Shown in pieces: positions 1-9,451 of a stretch of DNA of 64,000 bases (its first letter is position 1; each line of letters opens with the position of its first letter). This DNA is from Streptomyces daqingensis (GTDB lineage: Bacteria; Actinomycetota; Actinomycetes; Streptomycetales; Streptomycetaceae): NCBI RefSeq assembly GCF_014645895.1, contig NZ_BMMP01000007.1, positions 248,001-312,000 of the forward strand, read 5' to 3'. Below the pieces are notes generated by a model. It was given only the letters and a program-made list of their open reading frames with translations, was not told the origin of the DNA and did no database searches. A program made the position numbers and the translations under genes.

Positions 1-120
1 GGAAGTCAGCGCCCTCTCAGCCCCGTGCTCGGAGCTCCCGCGATGTGCAAAGGCGTACTCACGCTAGTGCCACGGTGACAGAACTGACCAGAGCGCCTCC
101 GGTATTGCGATGATCGGGGC

Positions 121-1659
121 GTGACACCGACACCTCCGTTCCGTCCCGGCAGCCCCGGCGGAAACACGCCTCACACCGGAGCACCCGGGCAGGTGCCGGG
201 GCAGGCGCCCGGACAGAACAGCGGACACGACAGTGGACACGGCAGCGGGCACGCCCACGCTCACGCCCACGGTTCCCACGGCCATTCCCACGGGCACGGA
301 CCCCCCGCGCCCGTCTCCCGCCATCTGCGGAAAGTCATCGCGGCGGTGCTCATCCCCTTCGCCGTCGCCGTCGCCGCCGGCCTCGTCGCGCTCTGGCCCG
401 GCGGGGTCCCGGGCCACGACGAGGACACGGGCCTCGGCTTCGACCGGCCCACGCTCGCGGCACGCGTCACGGCGGTGAAGGTCGTCGACTGCGAGGACGT
501 GAACGTACGCCCGCCGTCCGGCCAGCCGGGGCAGGCGCCCGGACAGTCCGCCGGTGCGCAGGGGCAGGGCGGCGGCGAGGCGTCCGGCGGCACCTGCCGC
601 AAGGCGACCGTCGAAGTAGCCGAGGGCAAGGACAAGGGCGACACCTTCACCGAGGTCGTGCCGCCCGACGCCACCCGCACCTACTCGGCCGGGCAGGAGG
701 TGGTCGTCGCGTACGCGGCGAACGCGCCCCGCGAGCTGCGCTACAGCGTCGTCGACGTCGACCGGGACGTCCCGGTCGTGCTGCTGGCGTGTGTGTTCGC
801 GCTCTTCGTCGTGCTCGTCGGAAGGATGCGCGGCATGCTCGCCCTGGCCGGTCTGGCCGTGAGCTTCGCAGTGCTGTCGTTCTTCATCCTGCCCGCGATA
901 CTGCAGGGTTCGAATCCGCTGGTGGTGGCTGTCGTCGGAGGCAGCGCGATCATGCTGGCGACGCTGTACCTCTGCCACGGCTTCTCCGCGCGCACCTCCG
1001 TGGCCGTGGTCGGGACGCTGATATCGCTGCTGCTCATCGGCGTGCTCGGCTCGCTCTTCATCGACTGGGCACGGCTCACGGGCAACACCGACGACCAGAC
1101 CGGCCTCGTGCACGGTCTCTTCCCCGGCATCGGCATCCAGGGCCTGCTGCTCGCGGGCGTACTGATCGGCTCGCTCGGTGTGCTCGACGACGTCACGGTC
1201 ACGCAGACGTCAGCCGTGTGGGAGCTGAAGCAGGCCGATCCCGGGGCGGGCTGGCGGAAGCTGTACGGCGCGGCCATGCGGATCGGCCGCGATCACATCG
1301 CCTCCGTCGTCAACACGCTGGTGCTGGCGTACGCGGGTGCCGCGCTGCCGCTGATGCTGCTGTTCTCCATCGCGCACAGCAGCGTCTCCACGGTGGCGAC
1401 GAGCGAGGTCGTGGCGGAGGAGATCGTCCGCACGCTCGTCGGCTCGATCGGCCTCGTCGCGTCCGTCCCGGTCACGACGCTTCTGGCGGCGCTCGTGGTG
1501 TCGGCGGACCGCCGGGGCGCCGTACCGGCAGCGGCCGGCCCGGCGGGCGGCGCCTCCCAGGCGTCCGCGACCACGTCGGCGGCCGCTCACGCGGGGCGCG
1601 AGGGTGCGCCCGCTCCCGTCACCAGTCGTCGCGGCGGGAGGAGGAGGAAGCCGAGGTGA
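121..1659 (+). CDS. YibE/F family multipass membrane protein
   Basis: 512 aa from a GTG start. The N-terminal 60 residues are Gly/Pro-rich with a His-rich run (GHAHAHAHGSHGHSHGHG), then one membrane helix (about 70-92), a soluble segment of about 130 residues, and at least six further hydrophobic helices. This is the layout of the YibE/F family (PF07907). The family is conserved but its function is not firmly established; a transport role has been suggested. The His-rich N-terminus could bind metal, which is inference only. The 3' end overlaps the convergent DUF5326 gene by 41 bp, so both C-termini share DNA. Confidence 0.85.
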   Translation: MTPTPPFRPGSPGGNTPHTGAPGQVPGQAPGQNSGHDSGHGSGHAHAHAHGSHGHSHGHGPPAPVSRHLRKVIAAVLIPFAVAVAAGLVALWPGGVPGHDEDTGLGFDRPTLAARVTAVKVVDCEDVNVRPPSGQPGQAPGQSAGAQGQGGGEASGGTCRKATVEVAEGKDKGDTFTEVVPPDATRTYSAGQEVVVAYAANAPRELRYSVVDVDRDVPVVLLACVFALFVVLVGRMRGMLALAGLAVSFAVLSFFILPAILQGSNPLVVAVVGGSAIMLATLYLCHGFSARTSVAVVGTLISLLLIGVLGSLFIDWARLTGNTDDQTGLVHGLFPGIGIQGLLLAGVLIGSLGVLDDVTVTQTSAVWELKQADPGAGWRKLYGAAMRIGRDHIASVVNTLVLAYAGAALPLMLLFSIAHSSVSTVATSEVVAEEIVRTLVGSIGLVASVPVTTLLAALVVSADRRGAVPAAAGPAGGASQASATTSAAAHAGREGAPAPVTSRRGGRRRKPR

Positions 1660-1843
1660 AGTGCCGCACCACGTAGATGAGGCCGCCGACCAGAGCGGCG
1701 AAGATCAGCAGCTTGAAGAGGAGCCCGACGAGGAAGCCGACGACGCTGAGGATCAGGCCGCCGAAGACGACGACTGCGATCAGCGGGATCGCGACCCACT
1801 TCACCCACCACGGCAGGCTTCTGATGATCCCCTTGGCGTCCAT
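1619..1843 (-). CDS. DUF5326 family small membrane protein
   Basis: 74 aa with two closely spaced hydrophobic helices (WVAIPLIAVVVFGGLILSVV and FLVGLLFKLLIFAALVGGLI) and a charged Ser/Arg tail ending in RRDDW. It matches the small DUF5326 membrane family common in Streptomyces. The function is unknown. The gene is convergent with, and overlaps, the YibE/F gene. The 230 bp upstream, up to the cupin stop at 2077, hold no other gene that I can see. Confidence 0.75.
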   Translation of the reverse strand: MDAKGIIRSLPWWVKWVAIPLIAVVVFGGLILSVVGFLVGLLFKLLIFAALVGGLIYVVRHFTSASSSSRRDDW

Positions 1844-2076
1844 TGAACCGCTCCCGATGGCCGGCCGGCCCGTGTGCGGACCGGTGAGTGCGAACTCCGC
1901 GGCAGGTCCTGCCGCCTTCCGACTCCGATGCTAGGACTCGCCGGTCCGCGACGGGAGGGCCGGAGCCCCCGGTCCTCCCCTGAACCGCCCCCTACGCCGA
2001 CCCTGAGCCGGGCCTGTCCGGTCCGTCCGGCCTGTCCGGCCGTCTCCGGGGCCGGCCCCGAAGGCGGCTGGCTGTG

Positions 2077-2394
2077 TCAGCCCTCAGGGGGCGCGAAGAC
2101 GACCATCATCCGCAGGTCCTCGCTGATGTGGTGGAACTTGTGCGGCGTCCCGGCCGGTACGTACACGACGCTGCCGCGCGCGACGGCGGTCGTCTCGGTG
2201 CCCACGGTGATCGCGCCGCGTCCGCTGACGACGAGGTACACCTCGTCCTGCCGGTGCGGCTGCTGCGGGTCGACGGTGCCCCGGTCGAGGGCGTACAGGC
2301 CCGCCGACATGTGGCGTTCGCGAAGGAACTGAAGGTACGCCCCGTCGTTGGCGGCCCGCTGGGCCTCCAACTCGTCCAGCCGGAACTCCTTCAT
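2077..2394 (-). CDS. Cupin domain protein
   Basis: 105 aa single-domain cupin. The core carries QPHRQDEVYLVVSGRG (metal-binding His/His/Glu of cupin motif 1) and YVPAGTPHKFHHI (motif 2 His). Small cupins of this type act as dioxygenase-like or sensor proteins; the substrate cannot be told from sequence. The ATG at 2394 was chosen because the protein then begins MKEFRLDELEAQR, a typical N-terminus; an in-frame start lies at 2424. It is divergent from the membrane gene at 2477. Confidence 0.75.
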   Translation of the reverse strand: MKEFRLDELEAQRAANDGAYLQFLRERHMSAGLYALDRGTVDPQQPHRQDEVYLVVSGRGAITVGTETTAVARGSVVYVPAGTPHKFHHISEDLRMMVVFAPPEG

Positions 2395-2476
2395 CTCGCT
2401 GCCCACCCCGCTCTTCCGTTCCACCCCGCCAGGGACCCCGTGTGCTGCCGGCGTCCGGCTCTGCCACGATCACACT

Positions 2477-2854
2477 ATGACGAATTTCCTCATCAAGACG
2501 CTCGCCAACGCAGCCGCCCTCGCGGTGGCCACATGGCTGGTCTCCGGTGTCGAGGTCACCGGCACCGGCACCGGCGAGAAGACGCTCACGCTGATCATCG
2601 TGGCACTGATCTTCGGTGTGGTGAACTTCGTGGTGAAGCCGCTGCTGAAGTTCTTCTCGATGCCGCTGCTGATCCTCACGCTCGGACTCTTCACGCTCGT
2701 CATCAACGCCCTCATGCTGATGCTCACGTCCTGGGTTTCGGACCAGGTGGACGTCAACTTCCATGTGGACGGCTTCGGTTCGGCCTTCCTGGGCGGCCTC
2801 GTCATCTCCATCGTGGCGTGGGCCCTGCACATGGTTCTGCCCGACCGGGACTGA
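2477..2854 (+). CDS. Phage holin family-like 4-TM membrane protein
   Basis: 125 aa made almost entirely of four hydrophobic segments, starting MTNFLIKTLANAAALAVATW and ending MVLPDRD. This is the profile of PF04020 (phage holin family 4, superfamily IV), a widespread chromosomal membrane family that is normally not lytic. The ATG at 2477 was picked over upstream in-frame codons because the membrane core begins immediately. It is six bases upstream of the tyrosine phosphatase gene, so probably co-transcribed with it. Confidence 0.8.
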   Translation: MTNFLIKTLANAAALAVATWLVSGVEVTGTGTGEKTLTLIIVALIFGVVNFVVKPLLKFFSMPLLILTLGLFTLVINALMLMLTSWVSDQVDVNFHVDGFGSAFLGGLVISIVAWALHMVLPDRD

Positions 2855-2860
2855 GGCGGC

Positions 2861-3478
2861 ATGCACGAGTACAGCGTCTGCTTCGTCTGCACCGGCAACA
2901 TCTGCCGCTCACCCATGGCGGAGGCCGTATTCCGCGCCCGGATCGCGGAGGCGGGACTGGACGGCGAGGTCGTCACCAGCAGCGCGGGCACCGGGGGATG
3001 GCACGCCGGAGACCCCGCGGACCCCCGCACGGCCGCGCTGCTGGAGGAGACGGGATACGAACTGGACCACGTGGCGCAGCAGTTCCGACGGGACGGGTTC
3101 GCGGACCACGATCTCGTCGTCGCCCTCGACGAAGGCCATGCCCGTGAACTGCGGGCTATGGCGCCCTCACCGGGGGACGAGGCGAAGATCCGGCTCCTGC
3201 GCGGCTACGATCCCACGGCGGCCGAGGACGACGGCTTCGGCTTCGACGTTCCCGACCCCTACTACGGCGGTCCCGAGGGCTTCGAGGAGTGCCTCCGGCT
3301 CGTCGAGGCGGCGATGTCCGGACTGATCGCCGAGGTCGCCGCGGCGCTGGAGCAGCGTGCGGGGGACCGGGGCGCCAGCGGAAGCGGCGCGAGCGCCCCC
3401 GGCGGCGCCGGAAGCAGAGACGACAGCACAGGACGCCCCCTCGTGGGCGAGCACAACAGCACAGGAGAGCACCCATGA
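2861..3478 (+). CDS. Low-molecular-weight protein-tyrosine phosphatase
   Basis: 205 aa. The P-loop CTGNICRS (C-X5-R-S) sits at residues 10-17, giving the nucleophilic Cys and phosphate-binding Arg; the general acid Asp is in VPDPYYGG near residue 130. The enzyme hydrolyses phosphotyrosine through a Cys-phosphate intermediate and is cytoplasmic. The catalytic core ends near residue 165; the last 40 residues are a Gly/Ala/Ser-rich extension not found in typical 150-165 aa family members. Its TGA overlaps the ATG of the next gene (ATGA), implying translational coupling. Confidence 0.92.
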   Translation: MHEYSVCFVCTGNICRSPMAEAVFRARIAEAGLDGEVVTSSAGTGGWHAGDPADPRTAALLEETGYELDHVAQQFRRDGFADHDLVVALDEGHARELRAMAPSPGDEAKIRLLRGYDPTAAEDDGFGFDVPDPYYGGPEGFEECLRLVEAAMSGLIAEVAAALEQRAGDRGASGSGASAPGGAGSRDDSTGRPLVGEHNSTGEHP

Positions 3479-4377
3479 ACGCCGTCGCCGACCGCGTGGC
3501 GCAGCTGACCGACGCCGCCGAGGCAACCGGGGCGTACCCGTTGCCCGGCGGGGACATCTGCGACGCCTGGCGCATCACCCTGCGCGGCGGCCCGCTCGGT
3601 CCCCACAGCACCGTCTTCGCCAAGTCGCTGGCCGACCCGCCGCAGGGCTTCTTCGAAGCGGAGGCCGCGGGGCTGGCGATGCTCGCCGTCACCGGCGAGG
3701 TGGCGGTCCCGCGCGTCCTGGCCGTCGCCGACGACGTGCTGGTGCTGGAGTGGGTCGAGCCCGCGTACGGGAGCCCGTCCTCGCAGGAGGCCGAGAGATT
3801 CGGACGGGACCTCGCCGCGATGCACGACATCAGCGGCACCGTCTCCTACGGCACCCCCGGACGAGCCGCCTACCTGGGCACCCTCCCCCTGCCGAGCCCC
3901 GACGAGAACGTCTCCGACCCCGCCGACTGGCCCCGCTTCCACGCCGAGTACCGGCTGCGGCCCTTCCTGCGCGAGGCCTTCGACCGGGGCGGCATATCCG
4001 CGTCCGACACCCTTGACGTGGAGCAGCTGTGCGAGGAGATCGGCAAGGTGGCCGGGCCGCCGCAGCCTCCGGCGCTGATCCACGGCGACCTGTGGTCCGG
4101 CAACGTGCACTGGGCGGCGGACGGCCGCGCCAGGCTGATCGATCCCGCAGCTCAGGGCGGCCATCCCGAGACAGACCTGGCGCTCCTGGAGCTGTTCGGC
4201 TGCCCCGAGCTCTCCCGTATCCTCGCCGCGTACGAAGAGGTACGTCCCATCGAGGGCCGCGCGGAGCGTGTCCCTCTCCACCAGCTGCAGCACCTGCTCG
4301 TGCATGCGGTCCTCTTCGGCGGCGCGTACGGCGCGAAGTGCGGGGAGGCGGCACGGGCCGCGCTGCGCCAGGGCTGA
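3475..4377 (+). CDS. Fructosamine kinase family protein
   Basis: 300 aa, start ATG at 3475 overlapping the phosphatase stop. The kinase-like fold shows the catalytic-loop motif LIHGDLWSGNVHW and the metal-binding LIDPAAQGGHPETDLA. This matches the fructosamine/ketosamine-3-kinase family (PF03881), which phosphorylates Amadori products so that glycated proteins or free adducts are repaired. Pairing with a low-MW phosphatase resembles the known association of bacterial fructosamine kinases with such phosphatases, which suggests a deglycation pair. The substrate is inferred. Confidence 0.85.
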   Translation: MNAVADRVAQLTDAAEATGAYPLPGGDICDAWRITLRGGPLGPHSTVFAKSLADPPQGFFEAEAAGLAMLAVTGEVAVPRVLAVADDVLVLEWVEPAYGSPSSQEAERFGRDLAAMHDISGTVSYGTPGRAAYLGTLPLPSPDENVSDPADWPRFHAEYRLRPFLREAFDRGGISASDTLDVEQLCEEIGKVAGPPQPPALIHGDLWSGNVHWAADGRARLIDPAAQGGHPETDLALLELFGCPELSRILAAYEEVRPIEGRAERVPLHQLQHLLVHAVLFGGAYGAKCGEAARAALRQG

Positions 4378-4422
4378 CGGCGCGGCCCGCGCCGGCCCGG
4401 CCGTCCCGACAGGAGAGCACCC

Positions 4423-5556
4423 ATGAGCACCGACCGCGACGCGACCCGGGTCGTACGGGCCGGCCTCCCCGACGAGGAGGCCTACGCCCCGCCGCTGCCC
4501 GGCCCCGTCTTCGCCGCCCACTACCACCTCCCCGGTGACGTCGCCGGCGCCCCTTACACCTACGGCCGCGACGCCAACCCCACCTGGACCGGCCTGGAGA
4601 GCGCCATCGGCGAGCTGGAGTGCCCCGGGGACGAGGCCGCGCACACCGTCGCCTTCGCCTCGGGGATGGGCGCGATCTCCGCGGTGCTGCTCTCCCGCGC
4701 CCGGCCCGGCAGCGTCTTCGTGCTGCCCGACGACGGGTACAACCTGCTGGCCGCCATGCGGGAGCGGCTCGAGGCCTTCGGCGCCGAGGTCCGCACCGCG
4801 CCGACGGCCGGGGACGCCCAACTCGCCCAGCTCGACGGGGCGTCGCTGCTGTGGATCGAATCACCGTCGAACCCCGGGCTCGACGTGTGCGACATCCGGC
4901 GGCTGACCGCCGCGGCACACGAGCGCGGCGTTCTCGTCGCCGTCGACAACACGCTGGCCACGCCCCTGGGGCAGCGCCCGCTCGAACTCGGCGCCGACTT
5001 CTCGGTGGCCAGCGGCACCAAGGCGCTGACGGGGCACGGCGACATCCTGCTCGGCTACGTCACCTGCCGCGACCAGGAGCTCGCGGACTCCGTCCGGCTG
5101 TGGCGCAAGCACGTCGGCGCCATCCCGGGCCCGATGGAGGCCTGGCTCGCGCACCGTTCGCTGGCGACGCTCGACGTACGCACCCGGCGTCAGGCGGAGA
5201 ACGCGCGGGCCGTCGCGGAGGCCCTGCTGGAGCGGCCGGACGTCACCGGTGTACGCCACCCCGGGCTCCCCGGCGACCCGGCGCACGAGGTGGCGGCGCG
5301 GCAGATGAGCCTCTTCGGCTGCGTCGTCTCCTTCACGCTTCCCGGCAAGGCGGAGGCGGAGCGGTTCCTCGGTGCGCTGCGCCTCGTCGACGACGCGACC
5401 AGCTTCGGAAGCCTCCGCTCCACGGCGGAACGTCGCGGCCGCTGGGGCGGTGACGCCGTGCCGGAGGGTTTCGTGCGCATGTCTGTCGGCGTGGAGGACG
5501 CCGAGGACCTCGTGGCGGACGTCCGGCACGCGCTCGACGTCGCCGCGGGCGGCTGA
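4423..5556 (+). CDS. Cystathionine gamma-lyase (PLP-dependent)
   Basis: 377 aa Cys/Met-metabolism PLP enzyme. The PLP lysine lies in SGTKALTGHGDILLGY near residue 203, and the cofactor-binding SGMGAISAVLL and IESPSNPGLDVCDI motifs are present. It should cleave cystathionine or related sulfur amino acids to cysteine in reverse transsulfuration. A good GGAGAG ribosome site precedes the ATG. The 3' end is seven bases from the convergent stop of the next gene. Related gamma-synthases and methionine gamma-lyases share the fold, so substrate specificity is not certain. Confidence 0.85.
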   Translation: MSTDRDATRVVRAGLPDEEAYAPPLPGPVFAAHYHLPGDVAGAPYTYGRDANPTWTGLESAIGELECPGDEAAHTVAFASGMGAISAVLLSRARPGSVFVLPDDGYNLLAAMRERLEAFGAEVRTAPTAGDAQLAQLDGASLLWIESPSNPGLDVCDIRRLTAAAHERGVLVAVDNTLATPLGQRPLELGADFSVASGTKALTGHGDILLGYVTCRDQELADSVRLWRKHVGAIPGPMEAWLAHRSLATLDVRTRRQAENARAVAEALLERPDVTGVRHPGLPGDPAHEVAARQMSLFGCVVSFTLPGKAEAERFLGALRLVDDATSFGSLRSTAERRGRWGGDAVPEGFVRMSVGVEDAEDLVADVRHALDVAAGG

Positions 5557-5563
5557 ACCGGCC

Positions 5564-6565
5564 CTACTGCGACGGGTGTTCGGGCCCTCCGTACTCCGGG
5601 CTCGAGTAGTCGGGGCTGGAGTAGCGGGGGCGTACGCTCCGCTCCTCCTTGCCGTCGGAGGGAGTGCGGCTGGAGAAGTCCGGGTGGGAGTAGCCGAGCC
5701 GCGGCGTGCGCTCCGCACGCCGCGTCTGCCCGTCCTGCGTCTGCTCGCCCGCCTGGCCTTCGCCCGGGGTGGGGGCGTAGCTGGACGGGGCCCGGCCGCC
5801 CGGTTCGTCCGCGAGGGCGCCGGTCAGGAACGGGACTATGCCGCGCTCCAGCAGCGCCTCACGCCAGGCGGCGCGTGCCTTGGCGAGGTCCTCCGTACGG
5901 CCCGCGCGGCCCGGCGTTCCGGAGCCGGAAGCCGCCTGCTCCTCGGCCGCCGTCCGGCGTGCTCCGGCCCCGTTGCGCAGGGCGGTCAGCCACAACTCGA
6001 CCATGCCGACGACGGTTCCCGCGGCGGCGAGCACGGCGAAGACCCAGCCGGCGCCCCTCATGGGGGCGGCTATCGACGGCTCGGGTGTCACGGCGTGCAG
6101 CGCATAGCCCAACAGCAGGAAGATGACCGCCGCCGTCCCCGCGAGCAGCGGCACCAGCACGGACACCATCGCCAGCAGCCCGGCTCCCGCGGAGTCGGCC
6201 GGGCCCTGGCCGCCGTCGGCGGCGAGGCCCGCCTCCTCGGGGCGGTTGGCGTCGGCAGCCGCGGCGCCGGAACCGGCGTCCGCGCCCGTGCGGACTCCGG
6301 CGCCGGCCGGGCGCGCTGCCGAGGCGGCCTGCCCGGCCGGCTGCCGCAACTCGGTGCGCAGCGCGACGAAGTGGGCGTACTCCTCCGCGGCGTTGCCGGC
6401 GATGGCGCTGGCCGCGCTGAGGGCCATGGTCCGGAGCTGCTCGGCCTTGAGCCGCTCGCCCAGCCCCGCGAGAGCGGGACGGCGGGCCGCCGTACGCAGT
6501 GCCTCGTCCACGGCCCGCTCGAACTCGGGCCGGTCCTCGGGCAACAGGTGCGGAGCGCTGTTCAT
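5564..6565 (-). CDS. Hypothetical two-TM membrane protein
   Basis: 333 aa. The N-terminus (HLLPEDRPEFERAVDEALRT) is a charged soluble domain of about 80 residues, followed by a low-complexity Ala/Gly linker, two strong hydrophobic helices (around LLAMVSVLVPLLAGTAAVIF and WVFAVLAAAGTVVGMVELWL), then an acidic/Ser-rich C-terminus with repeated YSSPDYSSPEY and YSHPDFSSRT. I do not recognise a named family. Start ATG 6565 has GGGGG six bases upstream; the ATG at 6571 is too close to that site. The Ser/Tyr-rich tail could be phosphorylated, as inference. Confidence 0.6.
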   Translation of the reverse strand: MNSAPHLLPEDRPEFERAVDEALRTAARRPALAGLGERLKAEQLRTMALSAASAIAGNAAEEYAHFVALRTELRQPAGQAASAARPAGAGVRTGADAGSGAAAADANRPEEAGLAADGGQGPADSAGAGLLAMVSVLVPLLAGTAAVIFLLLGYALHAVTPEPSIAAPMRGAGWVFAVLAAAGTVVGMVELWLTALRNGAGARRTAAEEQAASGSGTPGRAGRTEDLAKARAAWREALLERGIVPFLTGALADEPGGRAPSSYAPTPGEGQAGEQTQDGQTRRAERTPRLGYSHPDFSSRTPSDGKEERSVRPRYSSPDYSSPEYGGPEHPSQ

Positions 6566-6775
6566 GTGCATCCCCCGATGCTCCGTAAGGCCGTGAAGGC
6601 CGGTCGGCGGGCGGGGCAGCCACGGCGACGGGTAGGGGAACTCGCTGCGGCAGGACCGATGGTAGAGGGAGTCCGGCACCCCTTGATGAAGAGTTTCCGG
6701 TAATTGGCCCTTCCCGGCAACGTGTTCCGCGCCGTCCGCGCCCGTGCGTGAAGTTCTGCGCCCGCCCCTGAACGG

Positions 6776-7897
6776 CTATTCCGTCAGCGGAAGTTGCGTG
6801 ACGAGCAGCTTTCCGGCCATGGTCACGCCGCCGTCCATGGCCAGCGCCAGCCCGTCCGCGTAGACGTGCGGGCCGGTCACGTCGGGGGCGTCCTCCTCGT
6901 CTTCGCTGCCCACGTCGCCCAGCAGGTACGGGATCGGGCTGTGGCCGTGGACGATGCGCTCGCCGCCGAAGACGGAGAGCAGGCCCCGGGCGTTCTCCGG
7001 GCCCGTGCCGTCGCGGAAGGCGAACCGCTTGGTGAACTTGCGGAACAGGTCCCAGGTCTCGTCGGCGTCGTTGCGCTGGAGCGCCACGGTGACGGCGTCG
7101 TTGACCGCGTCGATGGTGGTGCCGTAGTCGAGGTAGCAGGTGGCGTCGGAGTGCAGCAGCAGGTGCCCGTCGGCGAGCGCCATCGCGTCCAGCCGCGACA
7201 TCCACTGCACGTGGTGGTCCTGCAGGCGCTCCATGTCGGAGCGCTGGCCGCCGTTGAGGAGCCAGGCCGCCTGGAAGGAGGCGGTGCCCGCGCCGGAGTT
7301 GACGGGAGTGTCCCCGAAGCGCTTCGCGCCGATGAGCAGGAGTTCGTGGTTGCCCATCAGGGCCTTGCAGTAGCCGCCCGCGGCGGCGGCCTGTGCCGAG
7401 AGGTCCATCACCAGGTCGATGACGCCGATCCCGTCCGGGCCGCGGTCGGTGAAGTCGCCGAGGAACCACAGACGGGCGTTGCCGGCGATCCAGTCGTCCT
7501 GGGCGTCGATGATCCCCGCGGCGCGCAGTGCCTCGCGCAGCTCGTCGAGGTAGCCGTGCACGTCGCCGACGACGAACAGCGAACCCTCGCCCTCATTGGT
7601 GGTGGCGGGCTTCGGCACGTCCACGAGGGTGGGCTCCCGTTCGCCGTTCCCGCCGGGGGTGATGACCGGGAGGTCGCGTTCGGTGGGCGTGTAGCCCTCG
7701 GGCTCCTCCGGCCGGGCCGGCTCCTGCCGTACAGGCGCGGAGGCCGCTGCCGGAGGCGGGAGAGGTGCGGGCTCAGCGGCCTGCGCCGGGGCGACAGCCG
7801 GTGCGGGCGGAACGGGACCACCGCCGAATCCGTCCCCCTGCGCGGTCGCGCCGCCGCCCTGCCACATCGCGGGTCCCTGACCGGCCCCCTGAGTCAT
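6776..7897 (-). CDS. Metallophosphoesterase (Ser/Thr phosphatase superfamily)
   Basis: 373 aa. A Pro/Ala-rich N-terminal 110 residues precede a calcineurin-like phosphoesterase domain with all blocks visible: GDVHGYL, GDFTDRGPD, GNHELLLIG and VHGHSPI. These supply the Asp, His and Asn ligands for a dinuclear metal centre. Likely a cytoplasmic protein phosphatase or diadenosine tetraphosphatase-like hydrolase; the substrate is unknown. ATG 7897 was chosen for the GGAGGGG site just upstream; an in-frame ATG lies 15 bases earlier. Confidence 0.85.
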   Translation of the reverse strand: MTQGAGQGPAMWQGGGATAQGDGFGGGPVPPAPAVAPAQAAEPAPLPPPAAASAPVRQEPARPEEPEGYTPTERDLPVITPGGNGEREPTLVDVPKPATTNEGEGSLFVVGDVHGYLDELREALRAAGIIDAQDDWIAGNARLWFLGDFTDRGPDGIGVIDLVMDLSAQAAAAGGYCKALMGNHELLLIGAKRFGDTPVNSGAGTASFQAAWLLNGGQRSDMERLQDHHVQWMSRLDAMALADGHLLLHSDATCYLDYGTTIDAVNDAVTVALQRNDADETWDLFRKFTKRFAFRDGTGPENARGLLSVFGGERIVHGHSPIPYLLGDVGSEDEEDAPDVTGPHVYADGLALAMDGGVTMAGKLLVTQLPLTE

Positions 7898-8211
7898 CGA
7901 CCCCTCCACCATCGCGCGCCGCCGTGCACCTGCCCGGACCTTGCCCTGCCTGCCGCGGCGGGGAGTTCCCGCCTGTCGCCTCTCTGCGCCGGCCCACACG
8001 TCCGTGGCTCCACGGTTTCACAGGTCGAGGGCGGGTCCCGGTGTCGTGCGCCCATCATAGGAACGCCGGTAGCGGCTCGCGACGCACATGGGGGTGGCAA
8101 TTGAGGCTCGTGCACGCGACGGTGGCGCATTCCTCCGGAAATCTGCCTCTCGTCCCCGCGCGGAGGGTCCGTCAGCCGCTCGGCACGGACGGTCCGGAGG
8201 GGCCGCGGCCG
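7898..8211. other. Intergenic region without gene
   Basis: About 310 bp between the phosphoesterase start and the LacI-type regulator stop, both on the minus strand. I see no ORF with a ribosome site. It must hold the phosphoesterase promoter but no confident box was found. Confidence 0.5.
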
Positions 8212-9336
8212 TCATTCGGCGCCCGGGGAACGCGGCGCGCTGACCGTGTTGCGGGGCGGGCGGCGCTGCGAGGACGTACGGACGATGAGGTCGGTCGGCA
8301 TGACCTGGTGCACGGGTGACTTCGGACCGACGCCCTCGATGGCGTCGATGAGTAACTGGATGACGGTGTTGCCGATCCTGCCGGGCTTCAGGGAGAGCGT
8401 GGTGATGGGCGGTTCGGTGCTGGCGTAGACGGTGGACTCGCTGCAGCACACCAGCAGCAGGTCCTCCGGTACGCGCAGCCCGTAGCGCCGCGCGGCCGCG
8501 AGCAGGTCGGTGCCGTTGGGGTCGAACAGGCCGTAGACGGCGTCGGGGCGGTCGGGCCGCGCCAGCAGCCGGTCCGCGGCGACCGCGCCGGCGCAGGGGT
8601 CGTGGGCCGGGTAGGTCTCGTAGACCGGTTCCTGGCCGACGCGGCGGCACCAGTCGAGGTAGGCGGAGGTGGAGAGCCGCGTGTAGGTGTCGGTGCTGGT
8701 GCCGGTGAGCAGCCCGATCCGGCGGGCGCCCGACTCGGCGAGGTGGTCGAGGAGACCGCGCACCGCCGCCTCGTGGTCGTTGTCGACCCACGCGGTGACG
8801 GGCAGCGAGCCGGCGGGGCGGCCGTCGGAGACCACCGGCAGCCCGGAGCGCACGAGTTCGGTGACGACGGGGTCCTCGTCGGAGGGGTCGATGACGACGG
8901 TGCCGTCGAGCGCGACGTTGGACCACAGGTCGTGGCGGGAGGTGGCGGGCAGGATCACCAGCGCGTATCCCCGGGCGAGCGCTGCCGAGGTGGCCGCACG
9001 CGCCATCTCCGCGAAGTAGGCGAACTCGGTGAAGGTGAACGGTTCTTCGCCGTACGTCGTCACGGTGAGCCCGATCAGGCCGGACTTCCCGGTGCGGAGC
9101 GTGCGGGCGGCCGCCGACGGGCGGTAGCCGAGGCGCTCGGCGACCTCGCGGACGTGCCGGCGGGTGGCCTCGGGCAGTCTGCCCTTGCCGTTGAGGGCGT
9201 CGGAGACAGTCGTGATGGATACACCGGCCGCGGCGGCGACATCGCGGATGCCCGCGCGCCCGTTCAGCCGGCTCCCCCCGCGTGCCCGGCGCGAGGCCGG
9301 TGCCCGGCTTACCTGATGCTTCTCTGCTGCTGTCAT
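8212..9336 (-). CDS. LacI family transcriptional regulator
   Basis: 374 aa. The N-terminal HTH (GIRDVAAAAGVSITTVSDAL, hinge GYRPSAAARTLR) is followed by a periplasmic-binding-protein-like sensor domain with NPTG-type clefts. It probably represses sugar-utilisation genes and responds to a small carbohydrate; the ligand is unknown. No sugar transporter is adjacent, so its regulon lies elsewhere or is only itself. ATG 9336 has GGGGCG upstream. The perfect palindrome at 9439-9451 about 100 bp upstream could be its own operator. Confidence 0.88.
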   Translation of the reverse strand: MTAAEKHQVSRAPASRRARGGSRLNGRAGIRDVAAAAGVSITTVSDALNGKGRLPEATRRHVREVAERLGYRPSAAARTLRTGKSGLIGLTVTTYGEEPFTFTEFAYFAEMARAATSAALARGYALVILPATSRHDLWSNVALDGTVVIDPSDEDPVVTELVRSGLPVVSDGRPAGSLPVTAWVDNDHEAAVRGLLDHLAESGARRIGLLTGTSTDTYTRLSTSAYLDWCRRVGQEPVYETYPAHDPCAGAVAADRLLARPDRPDAVYGLFDPNGTDLLAAARRYGLRVPEDLLLVCCSESTVYASTEPPITTLSLKPGRIGNTVIQLLIDAIEGVGPKSPVHQVMPTDLIVRTSSQRRPPRNTVSAPRSPGAE

Positions 9337-9438
9337 GGCGCCCCGATCGTAGGCCCGCGGCGGAGGGGGTGGCGGACGCCGCGGAGGAGGGCCAGAAGGC
9401 ACGATTCTGCATGTGTCCCTGGCATCAACAACCTTTAA

Positions 9439-9451
9439 AACTACGGTAGTT
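9439..9451. promoter_or_regulatory. Candidate LacI-family operator palindrome
   Basis: AACTAC-G-GTAGTT is a perfect 13-bp inverted repeat in an AT-rich patch between the divergent LacI regulator and hisC. LacI regulators bind such short palindromes, and autoregulation is common. Assignment to this regulator is inference. A second perfect palindrome, CACTCATGAGTG, lies at 9533-9544. Confidence 0.4.

Noticed and set aside
2477..2854. Phage lysis function for the holin-family protein
   Set aside because: No endolysin or other phage gene is nearby. The family is common in chromosomes and is not by itself evidence of a prophage.
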